A stretch of DNA of 64,000 nt from Actinomycetota bacterium (GTDB lineage Bacteria > Actinomycetota > Actinomycetes > S36-B12): the NCBI GenBank assembly GCA_030645615.1, contig JAUSNB010000053.1:124001-188000 (forward strand), written 5' to 3'. The notes under the pieces are model-generated. The model saw only the letters and a list, made by a program, of their open reading frames with translations, searched no databases and was not told where the DNA came from. The translations under genes were made by a program, and so were the position numbers. Of the stretch, positions 53,594 through 60,855 are shown piece by piece (positions within the stretch are counted from its first letter, which is position 1; each line of letters opens with the position of its first letter).

Positions 53594-54364
53594 ATGGCGG
53601 GTGCGCCGCACGTGAGTCGTCGCGCACCCCTGGGCCTGTCCTACCGCTTCACCGTAGCCGTCCTCTATCCCTTCATGCGGACCATGGTGCGGTGGCGGAT
53701 AAGCGGGACCGAGCGCCTGACCGAGGCCGATGGCGGCATCATCGTGGCGCCGAATCACACGTCGTGGTTCGACCCGCCCGTGGTGGCGTTCGCGATCTGG
53801 ACGGCCGACCGCCCACCCCGATTCCTTGGCAAGGAGTCGGTCTTCCGCGTCCCGATCTTCGGCCGGATCATCCGCAATGCCGGCCAGATTCCGGTGTACC
53901 GGGAGAGCGCCGATGCATCGTCGGCGATTCGCGATGCCTTGGTCGCGCTCGATCGCGGGGAGTGCGTCGTGGTGTACCCGGAGGGGACGATGACGCGTGA
54001 CCCCGACCTCTGGCCCATGTCCGGCAAGACAGGGGCCGTGCGGCTGGCCTTGGCGTCCGGCCGGCCGTTGTTCCCGATGGTGCAGTGGGGCACCCAGGAC
54101 GTCATGCGTCCCTACGCCAAGGAATTCCGGATCCTGCCGCGCAAGCAGGTGACGGTTGTCGTGGGGGAACCCGTGGACCTGTCCGACCTCAGCGGCCGGC
54201 CCGTCGATGCGGAGATCCTGGCGGAGGGCACCGACCGGCTCATGGACGCGATCACCGCACTGCTGGCGCAGGTCCGTGACGAGCCAGCCCCTGCTACGAG
54301 AATGGACTTCAAGCGCTTCCCGGACGCACCGGTCGCGCCTCATGCGGCGGAGGAGGACCGGTGA
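53594..54364 (+). CDS. 1-acylglycerol-3-phosphate acyltransferase (PlsC family)
   Basis: 256 residues. The acyltransferase motifs appear in order: NHTSWFD (HX4D, about residue 57), GKESVFRVPIFGRIIRNAGQIPVYR (about 80-103) and YPEGTMTRDPDLWPMSGKTGA (about 133). It should transfer an acyl chain to lysophosphatidate to make phosphatidic acid at the membrane. A short hydrophobic stretch near the N-terminus can hold it to the membrane. The stop overlaps the start of gpsA (GTGA), which makes the glycerol-3-phosphate backbone, so both ends of the same route are coupled. ATG at 53594 is preceded by GGAGGGAG. Confidence 0.9.
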   Translation: MAGAPHVSRRAPLGLSYRFTVAVLYPFMRTMVRWRISGTERLTEADGGIIVAPNHTSWFDPPVVAFAIWTADRPPRFLGKESVFRVPIFGRIIRNAGQIPVYRESADASSAIRDALVALDRGECVVVYPEGTMTRDPDLWPMSGKTGAVRLALASGRPLFPMVQWGTQDVMRPYAKEFRILPRKQVTVVVGEPVDLSDLSGRPVDAEILAEGTDRLMDAITALLAQVRDEPAPATRMDFKRFPDAPVAPHAAEEDR

Positions 54365-55371
54365 GCCGAGTGGCAGTCATGGGCAGCGGCTCGTGGGGCA
54401 CCGCCTTCGCGATGGTCCTTGCCGACGCGGGCAACGACGTCGTCATCTGGAGCCGCGAACCCGAGGTGGCCGACGACATCAGCCTCCGGCACCGCAACGA
54501 GTCCTACCACCCCGGGATCGACCTGCCGCCCGGGATCGCGTCGACGACCTCGCCGCAGGACACCTTGGCTGGGGCCGGGGTGGTCGTTCTCGCCGTGCCC
54601 GCGCAGGTCCTTCGCGAGAACCTCCAGGCGTGGGGCTCGGCGGTCGAGCCGGGGGCCGTGCTGGTGAGCCTCATGAAGGGGATCGAGCTCGGCAGCACCA
54701 AGCGCATGAGCGAGGTGATCGGTGAGGCTGCCATGGTCGAAGCGTCCCGGGTCGCCGTGGTCTCCGGGCCCAACCTGGCCCGGGAGATCGCGCAGCGGCA
54801 GCCCACGGCCACCACCGTGGCGTCGCCCGACCGGCAGCTGGCCCAGCGGCTCCAGGAGCAGTGCACGACCGACTACTTCCGGCCCTACTGGACGACCGAC
54901 GTGATCGGTACCGAGATCGGCGGCGCGGTCAAGAACGTGATCGCCCTCGCGAACGGGATCGCCGCAGGCATGGGCCTGGGCGAGAACACCCAGGCGTCGC
55001 TGATCACCCGGGGACTGGCGGAGATGGCCCGGCTGGGAGTCGCGCTCGGCGCCGACCCGCTGACGTTCCAGGGGCTGGCTGGAGTCGGCGACCTCGTGGC
55101 CACCTGCCAGTCGCCACTGTCGCGCAACCGCACCTTCGGCTTCAACCTCGGCCGCGGGCTGTCGGTCGAGGAGACGATCGCGGCCACGAAGCAGACGTGC
55201 GAGGGGTACAAGTCCTGCCAGCCGATCCTTGCCCTCGGCCGTGCGCACGGAGTCGACATGCCGATCACCGAGCAGGTCGTCGAGGTCGTGCATCACGGGC
55301 AGTCGCCGCGCCAGATGGCAGCTGCATTCATGAGCCGAGACACCAAGCCGGAGAGCCTGCTGGCCGAGTAG
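54361..55371 (+). CDS. gpsA: NAD(P)-dependent glycerol-3-phosphate dehydrogenase GpsA
   Basis: 336 residues. Reduces dihydroxyacetone phosphate to glycerol-3-phosphate for phospholipids. N-terminal VAVMGSGSWGTAFAMVLADAGNDV is the dinucleotide motif. The catalytic lysine is in EIGGAVKNVIALANGIAAGMGLGENTQA (about residue 187) and GLAGVGDLVATCQSPLSRNRTFG is conserved. GTG start at 54361 overlaps the previous stop. In mycobacteria gpsA and ddl are also neighbours. It converges on the next gene with a 12-base gap. Confidence 0.97.
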   Translation: MSRVAVMGSGSWGTAFAMVLADAGNDVVIWSREPEVADDISLRHRNESYHPGIDLPPGIASTTSPQDTLAGAGVVVLAVPAQVLRENLQAWGSAVEPGAVLVSLMKGIELGSTKRMSEVIGEAAMVEASRVAVVSGPNLAREIAQRQPTATTVASPDRQLAQRLQEQCTTDYFRPYWTTDVIGTEIGGAVKNVIALANGIAAGMGLGENTQASLITRGLAEMARLGVALGADPLTFQGLAGVGDLVATCQSPLSRNRTFGFNLGRGLSVEETIAATKQTCEGYKSCQPILALGRAHGVDMPITEQVVEVVHHGQSPRQMAAAFMSRDTKPESLLAE

Positions 55372-55383
55372 GGCTGGCCAGGG

Positions 55384-56475
55384 TCAGCCGAGCGACGACC
55401 GGAGCGCCGCGTCGAGGTCCTCCCAGAGGTCCTCCACGGATTCGATTCCGAAGGACAGCCGCACGAGGCCCTCGGGCACGGTGGAGCTCTCCAGCGGCCA
55501 GCGCCGACGGCGCTCGAGCAGCGACTCGACTCCGCCGAGGCTGGTCGCGTGGATCCAGACCCGCACGGCCGCCGACACGGCATCCGCGCCGGCCGCCCCG
55601 CCGGCCACGTCGATGGCGGCCATCGTGCCGAATCCGGGGTACCTCACCCGCTCGACCGCCGGGTGGCCGGACAGTCGGCCGGTGATCTCGCGGGCATTGT
55701 GCTGGGCTCGCTCCACGCGGACCGCGAGGGTGCGGATGCCGCGGAGCGCGAGGAAGCAGTCGAAGGCCCCGGGCGCGGCACCCAGCAGCACCCGGCGGAT
55801 CCGGATGGCCTCGGCGAGGCCGGGATCCCTGGCCACGAGTGCTCCGAGCAGCACATCCGAGTGGCCGCTCAGCGCCTTCGTCAGGCTGTGCAGGACCACG
55901 TCGGCGCCGAGGTCCAGCGGCTGCTGCAGCACAGGCGTGGCGAACGTGTTGTCGACCAGCACGAGCGCGCCGGAGGCATGCGCTCCCGCGATGCACGCAG
56001 GCAGGTCGGCGACCTGCATCAGGGGGTTGGTGGGCGACTCCAGCCACAGCAGGTGCGCGCCCGCGCAGGCGTCGACGACTGCTGACGTGTCGTCGGCGTC
56101 GACGATCCGCAGCGTGATGCGGCCGAGCGCACTGAGTTCACGCAGCCGGACGGCCACCCCCGTGTATGCCGCGCTTGGCGCAACGATGGCGGCGCCCATG
56201 GGGACGAGGTCCATCATCGCGTTCGCCGCACCCATGCCGGACGAGAACACGACCGCGTGCCCGTGCTCCAGCGCTCCGATCGCATCCTCGAGGGCCGCCG
56301 TCGTCGGTGCGGCCTCGCGGGCGTACTCGATGGTCCCACCGGCGTGGAAGGACGAAGCCGCGACGATGGGCTGGTTGAGCGGCTGGCCCGGCTCGGCCGG
56401 CGGACGGCCCGCGGTGACGACTACCGTCTCCTGGCGCAGGCGGGGTCCCGGCACGGGCGCGTCGGCATCAGGCAC
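55384..56475 (-). CDS. Trans-sulfuration PLP enzyme (cystathionine gamma-lyase/synthase-like)
   Basis: 363 residues, Cys/Met metabolism PLP family. The cofactor lysine lies in LHSLTKALSGHSDV (about residue 197). ESPTNPLMQVADL (about 145) and VDNTFATPVLQQPLDLGAD (about 165) are family motifs. The C-terminus ends HATSLGGVESLLERRRRWPLE and VPEGLVRLSFGIESVEDLW. It is somewhat shorter than the usual 380-400. Whether it is a lyase, synthase or methionine gamma-lyase cannot be told. GTG at 56475 is preceded by TAGGGT and six bases. It is divergent from ddl with only 42 bases between the start codons. Confidence 0.85.
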   Translation of the reverse strand: MPDADAPVPGPRLRQETVVVTAGRPPAEPGQPLNQPIVAASSFHAGGTIEYAREAAPTTAALEDAIGALEHGHAVVFSSGMGAANAMMDLVPMGAAIVAPSAAYTGVAVRLRELSALGRITLRIVDADDTSAVVDACAGAHLLWLESPTNPLMQVADLPACIAGAHASGALVLVDNTFATPVLQQPLDLGADVVLHSLTKALSGHSDVLLGALVARDPGLAEAIRIRRVLLGAAPGAFDCFLALRGIRTLAVRVERAQHNAREITGRLSGHPAVERVRYPGFGTMAAIDVAGGAAGADAVSAAVRVWIHATSLGGVESLLERRRRWPLESSTVPEGLVRLSFGIESVEDLWEDLDAALRSSLG

Positions 56476-56517
56476 GGCACGACCCTAACGGCCCGGGCCG
56501 GGGGATACGGTCGTCCC
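56476..56517. promoter_or_regulatory. Divergent pair of leaderless promoters (PLP enzyme / ddl)
   Basis: Minus strand: TAGGGT (56487 down to 56482), six bases, GTG at 56475. Plus strand: TACGGT (56506-56511), six bases, GTG at 56518. Only 18 bases separate the two boxes, so each -35 region overlaps the other promoter. Confidence 0.65.
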
Positions 56518-57579
56518 GTGAACCGGACTCGCATCGCCGTGCTGCTCGGCGGTCGCAGCAGCGAGCATTCGATCTCGTGCATCAGCGGCCGGTCGATCGT
56601 CGCTGCCCTCGACGCGATGGACGGCCGGGGAACGTCGTACGAGGTCTCGGTGGTCGGAATAGCCCGCGACGGACGCTGGGTCCAGGATGCCGACCGCGGG
56701 CTGGGGATCCTGACGCAGAGCGGCCCGCTGCCCGAGGTGGCCGTCGACGCCCCCGCCGCCGACCTCGCCACGTGCCTCGCGGTCGACGCGGTGTTCCCGG
56801 TCCTGCATGGACCGTGGGGCGAGGACGGATCCGTGCAGGGGCTTCTCGAGACGCTGGCGGTCCCGTACGTCGGCTCCGGCGTGCTGTCGTCGGCAGTGTC
56901 CATGGACAAGGGGTTCATGAAGCAGGCTCTGGTCGATGCGGGCCTTCGGGTCGGTCCCTACCGCGTCATCACTGACCGCCAGTGGCGCGCCGACCCGGTG
57001 GCCGTCGTGGGCGACCTGGCCTCACTCGGACTGCCGGTGTTCGTCAAGCCGGCGCGGGCCGGCTCGTCCCTGGGAATCGTCAAGGTGTCCGATGCCCGGC
57101 TGTTGGCCGAGGCGATCGAATCGGCCCGCAAGCATGATCCCCGCATCGTGGTGGAGGCGGCCGTCGTGGGTGCGCGCGAGATCGAGTGCGGTGTGCTCGT
57201 CGACTCCGGGGGCATCCCGCGGGCCAGCCGTTGCGCGGAGATCATCGTCAGCGCACGGCATGAGTTCTACGACTTCGAGGCCAAGTACCTCGACGACTCG
57301 GCGACCCTGGTCGTGCCGGCCGACCTCACGGAGCCCGTCGAGCGTGAGGTCCAGAGGCTGGCGGTCGCGGCCTTCGACGCACTTGCCTGCGACGGGCTGG
57401 CGCGGGTGGACTTCTTCGTCACGGGCGATGAGGTCATCGTCAACGAGGTCAACACCATGCCAGGGTTCACGGACATCTCGATGTACCCGCGTATGTGGGG
57501 TGCCTCAGGCGTGGACTACCCAGAACTCGTCGACCGGCTGGTCAAGGACGCGCTCCGCAAGGGAACGGGCCTGCACTAG
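56518..57579 (+). CDS. ddl: D-alanine--D-alanine ligase
   Basis: 353 residues, ATP-grasp fold. It joins two D-alanines for peptidoglycan. IAVLLGGRSSEHSISCISGRSI is the N-terminal motif; VFPVLHGPWGEDGSVQGLLE (about 95) and VNEVNTMPGFTDISMYPRMW (about 310) are the DDL signatures, with the last loop binding the second D-Ala. The start GTG at 56518 is fixed by the leaderless promoter. The longer open frame upstream (87 codons) runs antisense through the neighbouring gene. It ends three bases before the stop of the small regulator gene. Confidence 0.96.
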   Translation: MNRTRIAVLLGGRSSEHSISCISGRSIVAALDAMDGRGTSYEVSVVGIARDGRWVQDADRGLGILTQSGPLPEVAVDAPAADLATCLAVDAVFPVLHGPWGEDGSVQGLLETLAVPYVGSGVLSSAVSMDKGFMKQALVDAGLRVGPYRVITDRQWRADPVAVVGDLASLGLPVFVKPARAGSSLGIVKVSDARLLAEAIESARKHDPRIVVEAAVVGAREIECGVLVDSGGIPRASRCAEIIVSARHEFYDFEAKYLDDSATLVVPADLTEPVEREVQRLAVAAFDALACDGLARVDFFVTGDEVIVNEVNTMPGFTDISMYPRMWGASGVDYPELVDRLVKDALRKGTGLH

Positions 57580-57582
57580 CGG

Positions 57583-57819
57583 CTAGAGGTTGACGACGGG
57601 GCAGGTAAGGGTCCGAGTGATCCCGGCCACCGCCTGGATCCGGGCCACGACCAGCTTGCCGAGGTCATCCATGGTGCGGGCCTCGGCACGCACGATCACG
57701 TCGTAGGGACCCGTGACGTCCTCGGCGAGGGTGACGCCCGAGATCTCGCGGATGGCCTGCACCACCGTCGCGGCCTTCCCGACCTCCGTCTGGATGAGCA
57801 CGTACGCCTGCACCGTCAT
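57583..57819 (-). CDS. Stand-alone Lrp/AsnC ligand-binding (RAM) domain protein
   Basis: 78 residues, MTVQAYVLIQTEVGKAATVV and on. It has the beta-alpha-beta-beta-alpha-beta pattern of the RAM (regulation of amino acid metabolism) domain, including GPYDVIVRAEARTMDDLGKLV. It lacks the DNA-binding helix-turn-helix of full Lrp/AsnC proteins. Such single domains form rings of 8-10 subunits and may sense amino acids, alone or mixed with full-length Lrp. ATG at 57819 is preceded by TAGTCT and seven bases. It is divergent from thiL with 19 bases between start codons. Confidence 0.85.
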   Translation of the reverse strand: MTVQAYVLIQTEVGKAATVVQAIREISGVTLAEDVTGPYDVIVRAEARTMDDLGKLVVARIQAVAGITRTLTCPVVNL

Positions 57820-57838
57820 GCCTGCGAGACTATCGCCC
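57820..57838. promoter_or_regulatory. Overlapping divergent promoters (RAM protein / thiL)
   Basis: The box TAGTCT on the minus strand (57832 down to 57827) is the same DNA as AGACTA on the plus strand, seven and six bases from the two start codons. Only 19 bases separate the genes. The plus-strand hexamer is weak (GAGACT or AGACTA). Confidence 0.45.
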
Positions 57839-58804
57839 GTGGCTAATGACAGTGGCGGAACCGTGCGAGATGCCGGGGAGTTCGGGCTCATCGACCGGAT
57901 CAACGCGGACGGCGTGAACGGGGCGGGCGTCATCGTCGGCCCAGGGGATGACACCGCCGTGGTCGCAGCGCCCGACGGATCGGTTGCGGTCACCTGCGAC
58001 GTATTGGTCGAAGGCGTCCACTTCCGGCGGGACTGGTCCACGCCGATCGACGTCGGGCGCAAGTCGGCTGCCGCGTCGTTGGCCGATATCGCCGCGATGG
58101 GTGCCCGGCCGACCGCGATCATCGTCGGCCTCGGGATCCCCGGGGACCTGCCCACGGCGTGGGCAGTGGCCTGCGCGGCCGGGATGCGCGAGGAGGCGGC
58201 CTCCGTCGGAGCGTCGCTCGTGGGCGGCGATGTCGTCGAGGCTCCCCAGGTGGTGATCAGCGTGACCGCATTGGGCGACCTCGAGGGTCGCGCCCCGGTG
58301 CTGCGATCGGGGGCACGGCCCGGAGACGTGGTCGCCTTTGCCGGTCGGCTTGGCTGGTCCGCGGGCGGCCTGGCCCTCCTCTCCCGGGGGTTCCGCTCTC
58401 CGAAGGCCCTCGTGGACGCCCATCGGTGCCCGCAGCCTGACTATGCCGCCGGTGTCCGCGCTGCGAGCGCCGGGGCAACGGCGATGATCGACGTGAGCGA
58501 CGGCCTCGTGGCCGACGCCCAGCACATTGCCGATGCGGCTGGGGTCGACCTGCTGATCGACACCGCCGCGTGGCAGGTGCCCGAGCCGATGGCCGCGGCC
58601 GCCGCCGCATACAACGTCGATCCGCGCGAATGGATGCTCACCGGCGGGGAGGACCATGCCCTGCTGGCCACGTTCCCGGCGGGCACGGAGCTCCCGGAGG
58701 GTTTCGTCGCCACCGGCGTGGTGGCCCACCCCTCCACCCCGCCCTGTGTCCTGGTCGACGGGAAGGCCCGCCCGGGCAACGGCGGTCACCGTCACTTCGG
58801 CTGA
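57839..58804 (+). CDS. thiL: Thiamine-monophosphate kinase ThiL
   Basis: 321 residues. It makes thiamine diphosphate, the cofactor of IlvB. AGEFGLIDRI at the start, GPGDDTAVV (about 39), the conserved DVLVEGVHFRRDW and the glycine-rich GLAVAD-like IDVSDGLVADAQHIA (about 215) are diagnostic, as is the closing LTGGEDHALLATFP (about 268). The start is GTG at 57839; a GTG nine codons later (VRDAGEFG) is an alternative. In M. tuberculosis thiL is also near rpmB and recG. A strong bidirectional terminator follows. Confidence 0.94.
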   Translation: MANDSGGTVRDAGEFGLIDRINADGVNGAGVIVGPGDDTAVVAAPDGSVAVTCDVLVEGVHFRRDWSTPIDVGRKSAAASLADIAAMGARPTAIIVGLGIPGDLPTAWAVACAAGMREEAASVGASLVGGDVVEAPQVVISVTALGDLEGRAPVLRSGARPGDVVAFAGRLGWSAGGLALLSRGFRSPKALVDAHRCPQPDYAAGVRAASAGATAMIDVSDGLVADAQHIADAAGVDLLIDTAAWQVPEPMAAAAAAYNVDPREWMLTGGEDHALLATFPAGTELPEGFVATGVVAHPSTPPCVLVDGKARPGNGGHRHFG

Positions 58805-58812
58805 CGACCCGA

Positions 58813-58852
58813 ATCGAAGGAGGCACCGCCGCCTGGCGGTGCCTCCTTCGAT
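58813..58852. terminator. Perfect 18-bp bidirectional terminator between thiL and rpmB
   Basis: Arms 58813-58830 and 58835-58852 are perfectly complementary (ATCGAAGGAGGCACCGCC and its complement), loop GCCT. No T-run, but the position between converging genes and the stem length make it the likely end of both transcripts. Confidence 0.8.
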
Positions 58853-58863
58853 GATCGGGGGTA

Positions 58864-59052
58864 CTACGCGCGGGCGACCTTGCCGGCCTTCAGGCACGCG
58901 GCGCACACGTTGAGGCGCTGGGGAGTGCGGCCGACGAGGGCCCGGACGCGCTGGATGTTGGGGTTCCACCGGCGCTTGGTGCGGCGGTGGGAGTGGGAAA
59001 TGCTGTGCCCGAAGCTGGGGCCCTTCCCGCAGACGTCGCAGTTGGCAGCCAC
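58864..59052 (-). CDS. rpmB: Ribosomal protein bL28
   Basis: 62 residues. [32 protein letters not shown] (described in parts: [28 protein letters not shown]) is the bL28 core. CxxC at residues 5-8 and CAAC near 50 keep the zinc-binding form. The GTG at 59052 has AGGAG at the right distance; the longer frame upstream is not supported. Structural protein of the large ribosomal subunit. Confidence 0.96.
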   Translation of the reverse strand: MAANCDVCGKGPSFGHSISHSHRRTKRRWNPNIQRVRALVGRTPQRLNVCAACLKAGKVARA

Positions 59053-59138
59053 GTGCACTCCTCTGGAGGATCCTGACGGTCGTGCAGGCACGGTGCTGCG
59101 CCTGCTCCGCGGGGCCGAGCCGGCAACCGCGAAGGTCA

Positions 59139-59144
59139 AGGGTA
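59139..59144 (-). promoter_or_regulatory. -10 box of rpmB
   Basis: TACCCT on the minus strand, about 90 bases before the GTG. It is 32 bases from the divergent box of the DAK2 gene. Confidence 0.4.
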
Positions 59145-59176
59145 GCCGAGCGACGGTCCGACCCCCAAATTGAGGG

Positions 59177-59213
59177 TACGGTCGTCAGGCCGCCGAGGGT
59201 CGCGACCCTCGGC
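59177..59213 (+). promoter_or_regulatory. DAK2-gene promoter with a perfect 22-bp palindrome at the transcription start
   Basis: TACGGT at 59177-59182 is a good -10 box. GCCGAGGGTCG (59192-59202) is followed directly by its exact reverse complement (59203-59213). The palindrome starts about three bases after the expected transcription start, the usual place of a repressor operator. As RNA it would also form a hairpin near the 5' end. Confidence 0.6.
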
Positions 59214-59244
59214 ACGCCGTGCTCGACCGGGAGGGGAGGGTCAG

Positions 59245-60855
59245 GTGTCCGACGTAGTGTCCGCCGCCCTCGTGCGCGACTGGGCCCACGCCGCGCTCGG
59301 GCTGCTCGGCGAGGCGCGCATCGAGATCGACGCGCTGAACGTGTTCCCGGTGCCTGACGGCGACACCGGCACGAACCTCTACCTCACGATGGAGTCCGCG
59401 GTGGCCGCGGTGGAGGTCTGCTGGGTCGGCGGCGATGAACCGGGCGTTGCCGACGTGGCGCGGGCGCTCGCGACCGGTGCCCTCATGGGTGCTCGAGGCA
59501 ACTCCGGCGTGATCATGTCGCAGTTGCTGCGCGGCACGGGGGAGGTCCTGGGTGCGCTGACCGACGGGGAGGTGCTCGACGGGGCGTCGGTGGGGGACCT
59601 GCTGCGCCGTGGCGCCGACCTGAGCTACCAGGCCGTCGGGCGACCCGTGGAGGGCACCATCCTCACGGTGGCCCGGGCCGCCGCGGACTCCGCCGAGGCG
59701 GCCTCCGCCGCGGGGATGCGCGATGCCGCCGACGTGGTCGGCGCCGCGCTCACAGGAGCTCGAGATGCGCTCGCCCGGACGCCGGAACTGCTCGAATCGC
59801 TGCGCCTGGCCGGGGTCGTGGATGCCGGGGGGCGTGGCCTGGTCGTCGTGCTGGAGGCGTTGGCCCAATCGATCACCGGGATCCGGTCCGCGCCTCGGCC
59901 GGCGAGTCCGCACCCCCCAGCGCCGGTCTCGGAGGAGCGTGTTTCCCACTACGGGGGGCCGGCGTACGAGGTCATGTTCCTCCTCGACGGTGAGGACGCA
60001 GCCATCACGACGATGAAGGCGGAGCTCGACCGGCTGGGGGACAGCCTCGTCGTGGTCGGGGGAGACCGGCTGTGGAACGTGCATGTGCACGTGGACGATG
60101 CGGGTGCCGCCGTCGAGGCGGGCCTTCGGGCGGGCCGGCCGTACCGGATCCGGATCACCCACCTCGATGTCGTCGTGGACGAGGGTGGCCGTGGAGGCCG
60201 GGCGCTGGTGGCTGTCTCGCACGGGCCCGGCGTGGCGGCGCTGCTGGAGGATGCGGGCGTCACGGCCGTGCCGGCGGCGGCGCGGCAGCGCCCATCGACG
60301 GCCGAGTTCCTCGGCGCCATCCACCAGACGCACGCCAGCGAGGCGGTGCTCCTGCCCAGCGACAAGGACACCCGTGCGGTGGCGGAAGCGGCGGCCGAGG
60401 CAGCCCGGGCCGGCGGCATCCGGGTGTCCGTCATCCCCACCCGGTCCATCGTGCAGACCCTCGCGGCGGTCGCGGTGCATGACCCGGCCGCGCGGTTCGA
60501 CGACGACGTCGTGTCGATGACCCGCGCGGCGGGGGCGACTCGCTACGCCGCGGTCACCATCGCCAGCCGCCAGGCCCTGACCACGGCGGGTCCATGCGAG
60601 GTCGGCGACGTTCTCGGGCTCGTCGACGGCGACATCGTCATGCTCGGCTCGGCCCTGGCCGACGTGGCGCGGGACCTGCTCACCGGCATGCTCGGCATCG
60701 GCGGGGAACTGGTGACGATGGTGGCCGGAGCGGACGCCGGGCCGGACCTGACGCACGACCTGCCGGAGTGGTTGGCCGAGCGCTACCCCTTGGTGGAGAT
60801 CACCGTGTACGAAGGAGGCCAGCCGCTCTGGCCGTTGATCCTGGGGGTTGAGTGA
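59245..60855 (+). CDS. DAK2-domain protein, fatty-acid kinase FakA-like
   Basis: 536 residues. The DAK2 (dihydroxyacetone kinase L) domain comes first: NVFPVPDGDTGTNLYLTM (about 29-46) binds Mg-ATP and GALMGARGNSGVIMSQLLRG (about 79-98) follows. The middle and C-terminal parts resemble the FakA/YloV dimer domains (about 220-536), ending YEGGQPLWPLILGVE. FakA phosphorylates fatty acids held by a FakB (DegV) protein; no FakB gene is in the window. GTG at 59245 has GGGGAGGG upstream. It overlaps recG as GTGA. Position between rpmB and recG is conserved in many Gram-positive bacteria (Rv2974c in M. tuberculosis). Confidence 0.86.
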   Translation: MSDVVSAALVRDWAHAALGLLGEARIEIDALNVFPVPDGDTGTNLYLTMESAVAAVEVCWVGGDEPGVADVARALATGALMGARGNSGVIMSQLLRGTGEVLGALTDGEVLDGASVGDLLRRGADLSYQAVGRPVEGTILTVARAAADSAEAASAAGMRDAADVVGAALTGARDALARTPELLESLRLAGVVDAGGRGLVVVLEALAQSITGIRSAPRPASPHPPAPVSEERVSHYGGPAYEVMFLLDGEDAAITTMKAELDRLGDSLVVVGGDRLWNVHVHVDDAGAAVEAGLRAGRPYRIRITHLDVVVDEGGRGGRALVAVSHGPGVAALLEDAGVTAVPAAARQRPSTAEFLGAIHQTHASEAVLLPSDKDTRAVAEAAAEAARAGGIRVSVIPTRSIVQTLAAVAVHDPAARFDDDVVSMTRAAGATRYAAVTIASRQALTTAGPCEVGDVLGLVDGDIVMLGSALADVARDLLTGMLGIGGELVTMVAGADAGPDLTHDLPEWLAERYPLVEITVYEGGQPLWPLILGVE

